Shown: piece by piece, positions 17,935-28,340 of the stretch
Layout: each line of letters begins with the position of its first letter
Position numbering within the stretch: the first letter of the stretch is position 1
DNA from: Psychrobacter immobilis
GTDB taxonomy: Bacteria > Pseudomonadota > Gammaproteobacteria > Pseudomonadales > Moraxellaceae
Assembly (NCBI RefSeq): GCF_904846235.1
Contig: NZ_CAJGZN010000012.1
Coordinates: 1 to 64,000, forward strand
Length of the DNA: 64,000 nucleotides
Direction: 5' to 3'
Notes under the pieces: model-generated
Seen by the model: the letters and a program-made list of their open reading frames with translations, nothing else
Database searches by the model: none
Told to the model about the DNA's origin: nothing
Position numbers and translations under genes: made by a program

Positions 17935-18393
17935 ATGTCCCTTATCAATAGATATCAAATGAGCAGCCTTTTGGCTGCTGTTCTGTTGCTCACAGCTTGT
18001 GAGAAAACACCACCTGACCACCGTGCTCCTGTGACTCTACCCTTATATACTGATGGCGATGCAGACAACGGCTCGATAATTTATAAAGATGCCTGTGGTC
18101 AATGTCACCAACGTAATGCGGGCCTGAATAAGAAAGGCCCACAATTAATGAATATATACGGTGCGCCGGCTGCCGAGTTAAAAGATTATACCTACAGCAA
18201 AGGACTAGAAGATTCAGGTTGGGTGTGGGACGCAGAGACACTCGATCCATATATTGCAGATGCCCAAAAAGCCATGCCAGACTCCAAAATGCTGTCTGAC
18301 CCGATGCCAGATGCGAAAGAGCGTGCCGATATCATTGCTTATTTATCTACGCTCCGTGCCGCTGCACCAACCGTTACAGATGATGTGAACTGA
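17935..18393 (+). CDS. c-type cytochrome lipoprotein (monoheme)
   Basis: A small periplasmic electron carrier anchored by lipid. The signal peptide ends in lipobox LLTAC. Heme is attached at CGQCH (C54, C57, H58 from the start used here), and the likely axial Met is in KMLSDPMPD. The KKGPQL-x(2)-IYG and YSKGLEDSG-x-VWD motifs are those of class I cytochrome c (c552/cytochrome c family). Start is uncertain: ATG 17935 gives a compact signal peptide; ATG 17899 would add 12 residues, and neither has a strong ribosome site. It sits between the fimX-like gene and moxR. Confidence 0.87.
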   Translation: MSLINRYQMSSLLAAVLLLTACEKTPPDHRAPVTLPLYTDGDADNGSIIYKDACGQCHQRNAGLNKKGPQLMNIYGAPAAELKDYTYSKGLEDSGWVWDAETLDPYIADAQKAMPDSKMLSDPMPDAKERADIIAYLSTLRAAAPTVTDDVN

Positions 18394-18417
18394 CTTATCA
18401 TCGCTATGACCTAAAAA

Positions 18418-19461
18418 ATGAGCCAACAACCTACTATGACCCATGCAGCTAACGATAGATCATTATCCATCTCTCAGAGAACAGCGAATCCGCTTAGCCA
18501 GTCCATCCCTAGTACGGCTGATTTTCAACGCAATCAGCAGAAAATTGCACAGCTGTTAGCGCAATTAAATCAGATTGTATTGGACAAGCCGCAAGCAGTT
18601 AGGCTAGCGCTCAGTTGTATATTAGCGGGCGGTCATTTGTTATTGCAGGACTTGCCTGGTATGGGTAAGACGACTTTGGCACAGGGCTTGGCACAGTTAT
18701 TAGGTTTGAGCTTTAGCCGAGTGCAATTTACCAATGATATGTTGCCTGCTGATATTTTAGGTATGAGCATCTACGACCAAAGTAAACAGCAATTTGAGTT
18801 TCGTCCGGGACCTATCTTTACTCAGTTATTACTTGCTGATGAAATAAACCGTTCCAGTCCCAAAACGCAGAGTGCGTTACTTGAAGCGATGGAGGAGCGC
18901 CAAGTCACGCAAGATGGCCAGACTTATCCTTTGCCGCAGCCGTTCTTTGTCATTGCCACCCAAAATCCATTGCAACAAGCAGGTGTCTATCCGCTCCCAG
19001 AGTCGCAGTTAGACAGATTCTTGTTATGTTTATCATTGGGTTATCCATCGCCTGCTGCAGAGCGTGAGCTGCTAAAAGGTAAGGACCGTCGCGAGCTACT
19101 CAAAGACTTGAATACGGTACTTGATACTGAAGCTGTACTACTGGCTCAGCACGCTGTCAGGCAAGTTTATGTAGCAAATACAGTACTGGATTATTTGCAA
19201 AGACTGGTTGCAAAAACTCGTGCAAGCCAAGAGTATCATGGCTTATCGCCTCGCGGCGTGTTGTCGCTACAGCGTGCTGCCCAAGCGCATGCCTATGTAT
19301 CGGGATATATGGAAGTGACCCCTGAAGATATTCAAGCGGTGTTTGCTGCGGTCACTGATCATCGCCTCGGTCAGCGTTTCGTACCTGCGCATGTGACTGG
19401 TGGTCAAGCAACAAAAACCATCGCCCAACGCATCCTAGCAGAAGTGTCAGTCGTCGCTTAG
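18418..19461 (+). CDS. MoxR family AAA+ ATPase
   Basis: A 347-residue MoxR-type ATPase, a chaperone-like family that helps mature enzyme complexes or acts with VWA proteins. Walker A is PGMGKTT (G81-T85), Walker B LLADEINRS, sensor 1 IATQNP, and the AAA lid with HGLSPRGVLSLQRAAQA is typical. An N-terminal extension of ~35 residues is Ser/Thr-rich. It is the first gene of a three-gene set with DUF58 and TgpA, the conserved MoxR-DUF58-transglutaminase cluster. A 254-bp gap with a diverged repeat separates it from the DUF58 gene. Confidence 0.92.
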   Translation: MSQQPTMTHAANDRSLSISQRTANPLSQSIPSTADFQRNQQKIAQLLAQLNQIVLDKPQAVRLALSCILAGGHLLLQDLPGMGKTTLAQGLAQLLGLSFSRVQFTNDMLPADILGMSIYDQSKQQFEFRPGPIFTQLLLADEINRSSPKTQSALLEAMEERQVTQDGQTYPLPQPFFVIATQNPLQQAGVYPLPESQLDRFLLCLSLGYPSPAAERELLKGKDRRELLKDLNTVLDTEAVLLAQHAVRQVYVANTVLDYLQRLVAKTRASQEYHGLSPRGVLSLQRAAQAHAYVSGYMEVTPEDIQAVFAAVTDHRLGQRFVPAHVTGGQATKTIAQRILAEVSVVA

Positions 19462-19507
19462 CAGCTAATATGCTGTTTGACCCTATTGATTAACTACATC
19501 GCTGAAA

Positions 19508-19627
19508 TATAGTTCTACACACAGTCAAAGCTATATAACTCATAACGAAATATCAAAGTCACTCAGTTCACTATTTACGGTATTTTCGCCCGCTTTTCTT
19601 GTATTCTAATTGTCCGGAATCAACTAT
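19508..19627. repeat. Diverged member of the 107-bp dispersed repeat family
   Basis: Starts tatagtt and ends gaatcaactat; the last ~35 bases closely follow the right end of the copy at 40119-40226 (shared ttcttgtat... and an identical gaatcaactatg end). The left and central parts are poorly conserved and the length is about 120 bp. It lies between moxR and the DUF58 gene. Confidence 0.4.
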
Positions 19628-19715
19628 GTCGTTCTATTCGTGAGTTTGTTTGTCAGTCAGATATAAATACAAATACCGACAGCATTGTCAATCAGATGGT
19701 AATAATAGGGTAGTC

Positions 19716-20732
19716 ATGAGCTTGTTACCAAAGGCCTTAACCGCACCAATAAAATTAGCTCTGAGCCGCTGGTTTGCCGCGCGCGCACCTAAGAGTGACA
19801 GTGCTACGCTTAATTTGCGCAATGTCTATATTTTCTTTAGTCGTGAAGGGATGCTATTCGCCGTATTGTTAGTAATTACCTTTATCGCAGGTATCAACTA
19901 TGGCAACAATTTGGTGCTTGGTTTGTGCTTTTATCTGGTCAGTATTTGGCTAATTAGTTTTCATGTTACTTTTGCTCATATATCTGGTCTGCAAGTGCGT
20001 CTGTTAGAAGTCACTATGACAGAAGCAGGCTTGCCTGTTTGGGTGACGCTACAACTAAATAGTGATAGTCGCCAACCACGGCGTCAGTTGCTATTTGAAT
20101 TTGAGCTGATAACCAATAAGAAAACCAAAAATGGCATAAATGCGCAAAGTTCAGTGCTTATCACGCGATTACAAGGTGAGCAAGTCATCCGACTGCCTAT
20201 TCAAACCAATACTCGTGGTCAGCTTGAACTGCCGCGGTTAAAAATAAAAACAGTTTATCCTCTAGGTATCATGCGTGCATGGTCTTATGTTTACTTTGCG
20301 CGTACAGCTTGGGTATATCCAAAGCCTGAAGTCTTTGACTGGCAAGCAAAATATGCAATCGCAAGCTTAGAGGACTTACCAACAGGTGGACAGTATAGAC
20401 AGGGTCAGGACGACTTTGAGCGACTAGATAACTATGTCGAGGGTGAATCATTGGCCCGAGTCTCTTGGGGGCATGTGGCGCGGGGACAAGGTATGCTAAC
20501 CAAGCACTTCGCTGATCCGGTCGGTCATGAGCAAACGCTTGATTATGCAGATATGCCAGCTGCACATCACGAGCAAAGACTTGCACAATTGGCTTATGGG
20601 GCATTGACGCTGGGTCAGCTAGGCGTGCCGTTTCAAATGCGTTTACCTAGTGATACTCCTGCTACTGCGGAGATGGGTAACGGGGAATCCTTTGCGCAAG
20701 CATGCTTGCTAAGGCTTGCGAAAGCACCATGA
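19716..20732 (+). CDS. DUF58 domain protein
   Basis: A 338-residue membrane protein of the DUF58 family. There are two membrane helices near the N-terminus (GMLFAVLLVITFIAGINYGNNLVL and GLCFYLVSIWLISFHVTF), then a beta-rich region, then the DUF58 core (LPTGGQYRQGQDDFERLDNYVEGESLARVSWGHVAR), here with DDFE-x-R-x-Y in place of the usual EF-x-x-LR-x-Y. The family acts with MoxR ATPases; its biochemical role is not settled. ATG 19716 is preferred because AGGG is 5 bp upstream and a membrane-protein N-terminus follows; the longer TTG ORF from 19650 begins just outside the repeat. The stop overlaps the next start (ATGA). Confidence 0.88.
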   Translation: MSLLPKALTAPIKLALSRWFAARAPKSDSATLNLRNVYIFFSREGMLFAVLLVITFIAGINYGNNLVLGLCFYLVSIWLISFHVTFAHISGLQVRLLEVTMTEAGLPVWVTLQLNSDSRQPRRQLLFEFELITNKKTKNGINAQSSVLITRLQGEQVIRLPIQTNTRGQLELPRLKIKTVYPLGIMRAWSYVYFARTAWVYPKPEVFDWQAKYAIASLEDLPTGGQYRQGQDDFERLDNYVEGESLARVSWGHVARGQGMLTKHFADPVGHEQTLDYADMPAAHHEQRLAQLAYGALTLGQLGVPFQMRLPSDTPATAEMGNGESFAQACLLRLAKAP

Positions 20733-22993
20733 CCAACTCTAAACGCTCATCTTCTGCTGATGTTGATACACTGTCCACAGAGTATTCTGCGGTCGATGCT
20801 ACAAAAAGGGCTAGCTTTGAGCAGTTGGCTTTAGGTCAAAAAGTCTCGTTTCGACCTGAGCGAAATGACGATAAATGGTATCGTAAGTTATTTGCACTGC
20901 CAGCTTATTATTGGGTATTAATTGCCCAAGTCGTCGTTGTGTTACCGCATGCCGCACATTTACCATTATGGTTGATAGGATTTGCCGCCGTCAGTATCGC
21001 CGCTCAATTGCCTTATATCAAAGCTAAATTCAAAAAACTATCGCACCTAAAGCGTATTTATCAAAGTGTACAAATGCTAGGCTTTCTGCTGGGGCTATTA
21101 GGTCTGTGGCTAACCTACAATACAGCATTTGGGCTCGATATGGGTGTGGCATTTCTAGTGCTATGCCTAGTTAGCAAACTGTGGGAGCTGTATAAGCGCC
21201 GTGATGCTTATGTAGTGTTGAATCTATCATTGTTCGTGCTTGCGGCATTGTTTTTGATGGACCAAGGTTTACTGACTACTTTAGAAGTGATCGTTGGCGC
21301 AGTCATTGTATTGCTAGCATTTATTGCGCTTAATGATGATAGCAATACTAGCGGTAATGGACGCTTGCGGACATTGGGCGTGTTAGGGGTTGGCGCCTTG
21401 CCATTATTGGTGGTGCTATTTTTGTTTTTTCCGAGACTGCCCCCACTGTGGTCTGTACAGCTCTCCGGTCAGCAAGCTACTACAGGTGTGTCTGATAGCA
21501 TGTCTCCTGGTGATTTTGCCAATTTAGGGCAGTCAACTGAGCTAGCCTTTCGCGTAGAGTTTGCTGATGAGCGTCCACCGCAACAGCAGTTGTATTGGCG
21601 CGGTTTGGTATTTAGTGATTTCGATGGGGTTACATGGCGTCCGGCCCCTCAAAAGGATCAATGGTCGTCGAGATTGCAAGCACCTGCATGGATTCAGAAT
21701 GCCTTTGCTACAGTACCTGATGAATCAAGGGCGGCACCTGTCAATTACAAGGTTATCTTAGAACCCACTCAGCAAAACTGGCTATTTGGTCTTGATTATC
21801 CGTTCTCCCAGCAGCCAGATATCAATACTACCTCTGAATTTACCTTATCAAAGGATCAACCTGTTACGCAGCAGCTTCGCTATGATGTATTGCAGTTTGC
21901 ACAGATGCGTATTGATCCAGTTCTGACAGAGGCATCAAGACTTGAGAACCTTGCCTTGCCTAATGAAGGTAACCCTCAATCGCGCGCGCTTGCTAAGCAA
22001 TTATTTGAGCAGTCAGGTTCAGACCCTGTGCGCTACATAGCGGCTATTGAGCAATGGATCAATCGAACCGAGTTTCGCTATACGCTGTCGCCACCACGGC
22101 TCAACACCAATCGCATTGACGAATTTTTATTTGAAACCAAAGCAGGGTTTTGTGAGCATTACTCGTCAAGCTTTACCTTTATGCTACGCGCCGCTGGCAT
22201 TCCTGCACGAGTAGTAGCGGGCTATCAAGGCGGTGAGCCAAGTCGTAATGGTAACGTATGGGAAGTGCGGCAAATGGATGCGCATGCATGGACTGAGGTT
22301 TGGCTTGAGGGCCAAGGCTGGGTACGTGTGGATCCGACAGCCTTTGTGGCGCCTGAGCGAGTAGAGCAAGGTATGAATACGATGACCCAGCAGCAAGGGG
22401 CGGCTATGTTTGGCAATGGCGCCAGTGCACAAATCAGCTATCAGCAGTATCAAATGCTACAAACGCTACGCCGCCTATCAGACCAAGCGAGCTACTACTG
22501 GCAAAAAGACGTAGTCGGCTATGACCAAGACAAACAGGCAGATTCGCTACTCAAATGGTTCAATATCAGCTCAATCATGCAGCAAATCACTTGGTTAGCC
22601 ACCAGTGCGGTTTCCGTTATGGCTATCTTAGTTTTTGTCATTTGGTATCGCCGCCGCAAACGCTGGCACCCAGCAGACCTACCTCTTGCTCAGCTCTCAA
22701 AACGTGTTGCCAAACATGATAAGTTATTAGCTCGCAATGATAATGAGGGGCAGCTAGCTTGGCTGGAACGTTTGGCATCAGCTATTGATAGCCGTAAAGA
22801 TAACAATGCTCACTCTGCTACAAGTCAGCTAACAGATAGTAGCGACCCAATCGTTATTCAGACAAAGCTTATTGAAATTAGACAAAACTACCGTCAGTTA
22901 CGCTATGGACGACTGAGTACATTTGATAGCAGTCATAGTGAATATCAAGAACGACTCAAACAACTTAAAAAAGATGTACGCGCATTGTTATAG
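20729..22993 (+). CDS. tgpA: TgpA-type membrane transglutaminase-like protein
   Basis: A 754-residue protein with a DUF3488 N-terminal membrane domain (about six helices, residues ~45-240), a periplasmic transglutaminase-like core, one more helix (~ITWLATSAVSVMAILVFVIWY) and a cytoplasmic tail. The papain-like triad is C475 (GFCEHYSSSF), H519 (AHAWTEVW) and D535 (VDPTAF). TgpA of P. aeruginosa (668 aa) has this architecture and is essential there. The start ATG at 20729 overlaps the DUF58 stop by four bases and is translationally coupled. A longer ORF begins at 20702 but lacks support. Confidence 0.9.
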   Translation: MTNSKRSSSADVDTLSTEYSAVDATKRASFEQLALGQKVSFRPERNDDKWYRKLFALPAYYWVLIAQVVVVLPHAAHLPLWLIGFAAVSIAAQLPYIKAKFKKLSHLKRIYQSVQMLGFLLGLLGLWLTYNTAFGLDMGVAFLVLCLVSKLWELYKRRDAYVVLNLSLFVLAALFLMDQGLLTTLEVIVGAVIVLLAFIALNDDSNTSGNGRLRTLGVLGVGALPLLVVLFLFFPRLPPLWSVQLSGQQATTGVSDSMSPGDFANLGQSTELAFRVEFADERPPQQQLYWRGLVFSDFDGVTWRPAPQKDQWSSRLQAPAWIQNAFATVPDESRAAPVNYKVILEPTQQNWLFGLDYPFSQQPDINTTSEFTLSKDQPVTQQLRYDVLQFAQMRIDPVLTEASRLENLALPNEGNPQSRALAKQLFEQSGSDPVRYIAAIEQWINRTEFRYTLSPPRLNTNRIDEFLFETKAGFCEHYSSSFTFMLRAAGIPARVVAGYQGGEPSRNGNVWEVRQMDAHAWTEVWLEGQGWVRVDPTAFVAPERVEQGMNTMTQQQGAAMFGNGASAQISYQQYQMLQTLRRLSDQASYYWQKDVVGYDQDKQADSLLKWFNISSIMQQITWLATSAVSVMAILVFVIWYRRRKRWHPADLPLAQLSKRVAKHDKLLARNDNEGQLAWLERLASAIDSRKDNNAHSATSQLTDSSDPIVIQTKLIEIRQNYRQLRYGRLSTFDSSHSEYQERLKQLKKDVRALL

Positions 22994-23088
22994 AGATTTT
23001 GGGTGATAGTGTTATTAAGTTGCTAAGGTATCTTGAACTGACGACAAGTTAGATAAGCGAATTAGTGGATAAGTAGAGAGGCGGTTAT

Positions 23089-23376
23089 ATGGCGATATAT
23101 GTAGATTTTGTGCAGATAAAATTCAAAGGCCATAAGTGGTGTCATATGCTGGCGGATAGCTTGCAAGAGCTGCATGATTTTGCGGCATTTATTAATGTGG
23201 ATGCGCGTCTATTTCATCGTAATGCTAGCTATCCTCATTATGATATCACGGTTCAAATGCGTGAAATCGCTATTGCACAAGGTGCTATTCCTGCCGATAG
23301 AAAAAAGATTATTGAGTGTGCAAAGAAATTAAAACTAGAGCTGAATGACCAGATAGAGCAATCTAGTCATTCTTGA
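23089..23376 (+). CDS. DUF4031 family protein (95 aa)
   Basis: Short protein with the DUF4031 pattern: MAIYVD, then WCHMLADSLQELHDFA, FHRNASYPHYDIT and a C-terminal helix with Arg/Lys. Function of the family is unknown. GAGAGGCGG precedes the ATG. It stands alone after tgpA. Confidence 0.8.
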   Translation: MAIYVDFVQIKFKGHKWCHMLADSLQELHDFAAFINVDARLFHRNASYPHYDITVQMREIAIAQGAIPADRKKIIECAKKLKLELNDQIEQSSHS

Positions 23377-23391
23377 TATGAAAGCTTTTTA

Positions 23392-23434
23392 AGTAAATAA
23401 GTAATACTTCCGTAGCACATTTCACTTATTTACT
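23392..23434. terminator. AT-rich hairpin between convergent genes
   Basis: Arms agtaaataagt (23392-23402) and acttatttact (23424-23434) are perfectly complementary around a 21-base loop. It lies between convergent DUF4031 and DUF302 genes, so a weak bidirectional terminator is plausible, but it lacks GC and a clear T-run. Confidence 0.4.
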
Positions 23435-23467
23435 CGAATGTATATTTATTCAACTATATCGATCGCA

Positions 23468-23986
23468 TTATTTTGCTATTGCTGCAGTACTGATAGCGTT
23501 AAGTGCTTTTGAGATATTAGCAATCTCGGTATCGCAACCTTTGATATTGTGACGTGTCTTGAGGTAGTCAGGGTTGTTGTATGACAGCCATACTTTTTTA
23601 TCGGCATCTTCGCTAATTAAGATTTTTTGCGGCAAATCAATGGCAACAGTTTGCTCACAGTTCATTAATGGCGTACCCGCTTTAGGGTTGCCAAACATAA
23701 CGACTTGCGTTGGTCTCAATGATAAGTCGATACTCTGTGCATTTTTCTGATGATCGACTCGTGCAAATACTTTCATACCCTTGCTTTCGATGACTGAGAC
23801 CAGTTTGTCTGCGGTATCTTGAACGGAGTGATCACTTTGCATAGTTACCAAGCCTTTTTCGGCACTAATAGAGGTTGTGGTGTCTGTCATAGCACCAGTG
23901 CTCTTGGTTTTATCCAGCAGCGTATCGATACTGGCACAAGAGGAAACGGCCACTGCTAGGGCAGCGATAGAGACGATTTTAATCAT
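23468..23986 (-). CDS. DUF302 domain lipoprotein
   Basis: A 172-residue exported lipoprotein: the signal peptide ends AVAVSSC, giving a lipidated Cys at 17. After a Thr/Ser linker the DUF302 domain shows KLVSVIESKGMKVFARVDH and PTQVVMFGNPKAGTPLM, the family hallmark, then IDLPQKILISED and VWLSYNNPDYL. The biochemical role of DUF302 is unknown. It is monocistronic, convergent with DUF4031 and 111 bp from the LysR gene on the same strand. Confidence 0.88.
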   Translation of the reverse strand: MIKIVSIAALAVAVSSCASIDTLLDKTKSTGAMTDTTTSISAEKGLVTMQSDHSVQDTADKLVSVIESKGMKVFARVDHQKNAQSIDLSLRPTQVVMFGNPKAGTPLMNCEQTVAIDLPQKILISEDADKKVWLSYNNPDYLKTRHNIKGCDTEIANISKALNAISTAAIAK

Positions 23987-24097
23987 AATTACACCTATAA
24001 GTTGTCTGTAGTATGGTCAGTCCTAACTATAATGAGCAACATCGAATATTCATTGTGCGTAATCAGTTTTGTGATTGCAATACGTCTTAACAGAACG

Positions 24098-25018
24098 TTA
24101 AACCAAATGTTCTGCCAAATAATCTACGAGCAGCCTAATTTTTGGTGATAAATGACGGTTGTGCGGATAAATAGCCCAAATGCTTTCTTCGGGCTCTCTA
24201 TAGTCATCAAGTAAACTGACCAACTCGCCGGACGCTAAATACTTTTGTACATAATAATCAGGCAGCTGTACGATACCCAGCCCTTTTAGTGCAGCATCGA
24301 CCAGACTATAGCCGCTGTTATATTGCACCGTACCAGAGACACGCAGGTTCCGCTCTATACTTGCTTGTTGGTTGTCCGTCTTACCATGAGTATGACTGTT
24401 CTCTTTTACTTTAGCAGTATCTATAAAGTGCCAGTAATCACGAGTACCCAATAGGCAGTTATGTTGACTTAAATCACTTAGATGGTGTGGTACGCCGTGT
24501 TTTTTTAGATAAGAGGGTGCCGCGCAGACAAAGTTAGTACGCAGGCTAAGTTTCTTTGCCATCATCGTCGAGTCATGCAATTTGCCAATACGAATGGCCA
24601 AATCATAACCCCCTTCAATCAAATCAATTTTCTGATTACTCAAAAAGGCAGTCACTTCGATATCGTGATACTGCATCATAAAATCATTGATCAGTGGTAA
24701 TAACTGCTGCTCACCATAAGTAACGGGCGCTGTTAGTTTTATCCTGCCTTGGGGCTTTGATTGTAAGTTACTTACGGCTTGCTCAGCGGCATCCAAACCA
24801 TCGAGCACACTGCGGCAATGCTGATAGAATACTCGGCCTTCTTCGGTCAGTGAGACCTTGCGTGTGGTTCGATATAGCAGCTTTATATTTAAACGTTTCT
24901 CTAACGCGCTGATCTGACGGCTGACTTGTGCAGTCGAGATACCCAACTCTTTTGCACCACGTGTAAAGCTCTCATATTCTGCGACATACACAAACTCACT
25001 AATCCCTTCCCAGCGCAT
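24098..25018 (-). CDS. LysR family transcriptional regulator
   Basis: A 306-residue LysR protein. The HTH covers residues ~5-60 (FVYVAEYESFTRGAKELGISTAQVSRQISALEKRL), and the co-inducer domain begins GRIKLTAPVTYGEQQLLPL, the CrgA/DsdC-like subgroup common in proteobacteria. ATG 25018 starts right before the HTH; a TTG at 25030 would add four residues. It is divergent from the formaldehyde dehydrogenase gene 293 bp away, so it may control that gene, as LysR regulators often do. The intergenic region includes a 7-bp inverted repeat (cttgcct 25133, aggcaag 25149). Confidence 0.9.
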   Translation of the reverse strand: MRWEGISEFVYVAEYESFTRGAKELGISTAQVSRQISALEKRLNIKLLYRTTRKVSLTEEGRVFYQHCRSVLDGLDAAEQAVSNLQSKPQGRIKLTAPVTYGEQQLLPLINDFMMQYHDIEVTAFLSNQKIDLIEGGYDLAIRIGKLHDSTMMAKKLSLRTNFVCAAPSYLKKHGVPHHLSDLSQHNCLLGTRDYWHFIDTAKVKENSHTHGKTDNQQASIERNLRVSGTVQYNSGYSLVDAALKGLGIVQLPDYYVQKYLASGELVSLLDDYREPEESIWAIYPHNRHLSPKIRLLVDYLAEHLV

Positions 25019-25226
25019 GATTATTACCAATATGTAAAAGATATTTGCAAATATAGCATATTGTTATCCGCTCAGAAATAAATATAATGGTTAGTATCAA
25101 TGTAAACAGATGGTGTTTTACTGTCATCGATGCTTGCCTATAGAGGGCAGGCAAGATAAGCTCAGTCTATCTTTATTTGTTTTAACTATAGATATAGTAA
25201 ACGCCAGAAGCCATAAAATGCGTTAG

Positions 25227-26441
<1,215 letters not shown>

Positions 26442-26484
26442 TCAACAAAGACATTATTGTCTTAGAAATGCTTTATTAAAAACA

Positions 26485-26518
26485 AAAAGGCTGCTTCAGT
26501 ATTGAAGCAGCCTTTTTT
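26485..26518 (+). terminator. Rho-independent terminator after frmA
   Basis: Perfect 14-bp arms (aaaaggctgcttca / tgaagcagcctttt) with a four-base loop and T6. It lies between convergent genes, so it can also act for the minus-strand haloacid dehalogenase gene. Confidence 0.9.
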
Positions 26519-26555
26519 AATGTTATTTGCAGACATAGCTTAGTGGTTAAATGTA

Positions 26556-27251
26556 TCAAGCATTCTTTTTGCTAATGATTTGATCCGCTAGTGTCGATAA
26601 ATCTGATGCGGTCAAATCAGGAACTGGTACATTGGGCGCGTTCAGCATTGCATTATACGGTCGCGTGAGAAAGGCCGCGCGACAACCTGCCGCTTGTGCA
26701 CCTATAGTATCCCAGAGGTGACAGGCAACAAGGCATAAATCGGACGTATCAACAGCAAGCGTATCAGCTACCATTTGGTAGGTCTCAGGTGCTGGCTTGA
26801 ACTTGCCAACAGTCTCAATACTAAAGTGCTGCTCAAAGAATTGACTGAGATCTGCTTTTTCTAATGGCGTTGGGGACGCACTGCTTGCTGAATTGGTCAG
26901 CGTGACCAGTCGAAACCCTGCATCGCGCAAACGAGTCAGTGCTGGCGCTGCATCAGGATGCGCCGGTAACGCGCTCATTCTTTCTTTGAACTCATTGATA
27001 TCAGCATCTGTCAAAGTCACTTGTCTGATATCAGCAACCATTTGCAGAGCACCAACGCCAAGTTCACCAAAAGGCGTATAGAGACCGGATAACGTCATAG
27101 TTTGCGAGTACAGTACTAGCTGAGCGAACCATTCTCGCAGTACTCTTTGCTTGCCAAAGACGCGTATGAATAAAGGCGTTAGCGTGTCGATATCGAGCAG
27201 TGTTTCGTTGACGTCGAACACAATAATCGAGGGAAAGCGTTCAGAAGACAT
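26556..27251 (-). CDS. Haloacid dehalogenase, type II
   Basis: A 231-residue HAD-superfamily enzyme of the L-2-haloacid dehalogenase group, which hydrolyses the carbon-halogen bond through an Asp nucleophile. Motif I is FDVNETLLD, motif II VTLTNS, motif III the Lys of VGKFKPAPETY, motif IV the DTIGA region of CLVACHLWDTIGAQAAG. The family members usually have FDAYGTL or FDVNETL at motif I. AAGGA precedes the ATG. It lies 44 bp downstream of the DsbA/FrnE-like gene on the same strand and may be cotranscribed with it. Natural substrate unknown. Confidence 0.88.
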   Translation of the reverse strand: MSSERFPSIIVFDVNETLLDIDTLTPLFIRVFGKQRVLREWFAQLVLYSQTMTLSGLYTPFGELGVGALQMVADIRQVTLTDADINEFKERMSALPAHPDAAPALTRLRDAGFRLVTLTNSASSASPTPLEKADLSQFFEQHFSIETVGKFKPAPETYQMVADTLAVDTSDLCLVACHLWDTIGAQAAGCRAAFLTRPYNAMLNAPNVPVPDLTASDLSTLADQIISKKNA

Positions 27252-27295
27252 AAAGTATCCTTTTATAGAGTGACATTTTTATAACGTCAAGTGGT

Positions 27296-27949
27296 TTACT
27301 CAGTCATGTTGGCCAATTGCTCTAATATACTGATGTAGTTCTCGACCCCTTGCGCACCGCTGACCAAATGACGCTCATTAAAGATAATCGCTGGTACACT
27401 TTGGATGCCTTGCTGTTGCCAATGCTGCTCTTCTGCTCGTACTTCTTTTGCAAAGAATTGACCTTCCAACACTGCTAATGACTCACTACGATCAAGCCCA
27501 GTCTCTGCTGCAATATCGGCAAGCACATTGATATCTGAGATATCTCTGTTATTGGTGAAATGCGCGGCAAACAAGGCTTGCTTTAGCTCATGCATGCGGC
27601 CTTGCTGATCAGCGAAATGTAGCAGCTGATGCAAATTAAAGGTGTTGTGCATACGTGTGTCATCATTGAAGTTAAACTCAAAGCCAACTTCCTGTCCAGC
27701 TTCAGTCATTCTGACTCGGCTAGCATCTGACTCCTGCTTGGTAGAGCCATACTTCTCGATGATGTGCTCACGTAGGTTTTGCCCTTCGCTTGGCATGTTT
27801 GGGTTTAGCTCAAACGGATGCCAGTGGATAGTGTGAGCGGTATTGGTTTGCTCAAGTGCTACTGCTAATTGGCGATAACCGATGACGCACCAAGGGCAGA
27901 CGACATCTGAGACGATATCTATTCGGAGTGGTTTTTCTGATGTGCTCAT
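27296..27949 (-). CDS. DsbA/FrnE-like thioredoxin-fold oxidoreductase
   Basis: A 217-residue DsbA-family protein of the FrnE group: thiol-disulphide or isomerase-like enzymes in the cytoplasm. The redox motif CPWC appears in DVVCPWCVIGYRQL (residues ~18-21), and the cis-Pro region is GIQSVPAIIF. ERHLVSGAQ is the typical C-terminal signature. There is no signal peptide, so it acts in the cytoplasm. GAGGAAAT lies before the ATG. It is the first gene of a likely pair with the haloacid dehalogenase. Confidence 0.9.
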   Translation of the reverse strand: MSTSEKPLRIDIVSDVVCPWCVIGYRQLAVALEQTNTAHTIHWHPFELNPNMPSEGQNLREHIIEKYGSTKQESDASRVRMTEAGQEVGFEFNFNDDTRMHNTFNLHQLLHFADQQGRMHELKQALFAAHFTNNRDISDINVLADIAAETGLDRSESLAVLEGQFFAKEVRAEEQHWQQQGIQSVPAIIFNERHLVSGAQGVENYISILEQLANMTE

Positions 27950-28097
27950 ATTTCCTCGCGGGTATTATTATTTATGTTTTGTTTGGGATGTATGGATAGA
28001 GGCATATCAGTTGGAATCAAGCAGATATACCTAGTTATCAGACAACTATAACTGGTTACCATATATCAAGTCAGTTCATACTAAGAGAATGGCTAAG

Positions 28098-28155
28098 TGA
28101 TTACAATGTAGTCTGCGCAGTTGGCGTCGCCAATTCGGTAGCGTAATTGTAATCA
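28098..28155. promoter_or_regulatory. Nested palindromes in divergent intergenic region
   Basis: Outer arms tgattacaat (28098-28107) and attgtaatca (28146-28155) pair perfectly; at the centre lies another perfect palindrome ttggcgtcgccaa (28121-28133). The 391-bp region separates the divergent dsbA-like and nitroreductase genes. The arrangement could be an operator for a dimeric regulator or a structured leader. Nothing else in this region is recognised. Confidence 0.35.
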
Positions 28156-28340
28156 TTACTAATAAGAAAGTAGGCGTTTTTGCAATACGCTGACTCAGTC
28201 ATAACAAAACCTACGAATACTTAACCAAGCAGGCATGGTCATAAAATAGCTTTTTATTTAAAGTGGTTTCGTTAAATGGCAATCGAAGAAGAAAAATTCT
28301 AAGAAAGAATAAAAAACTAATATCGATAACGGAGTCACAG

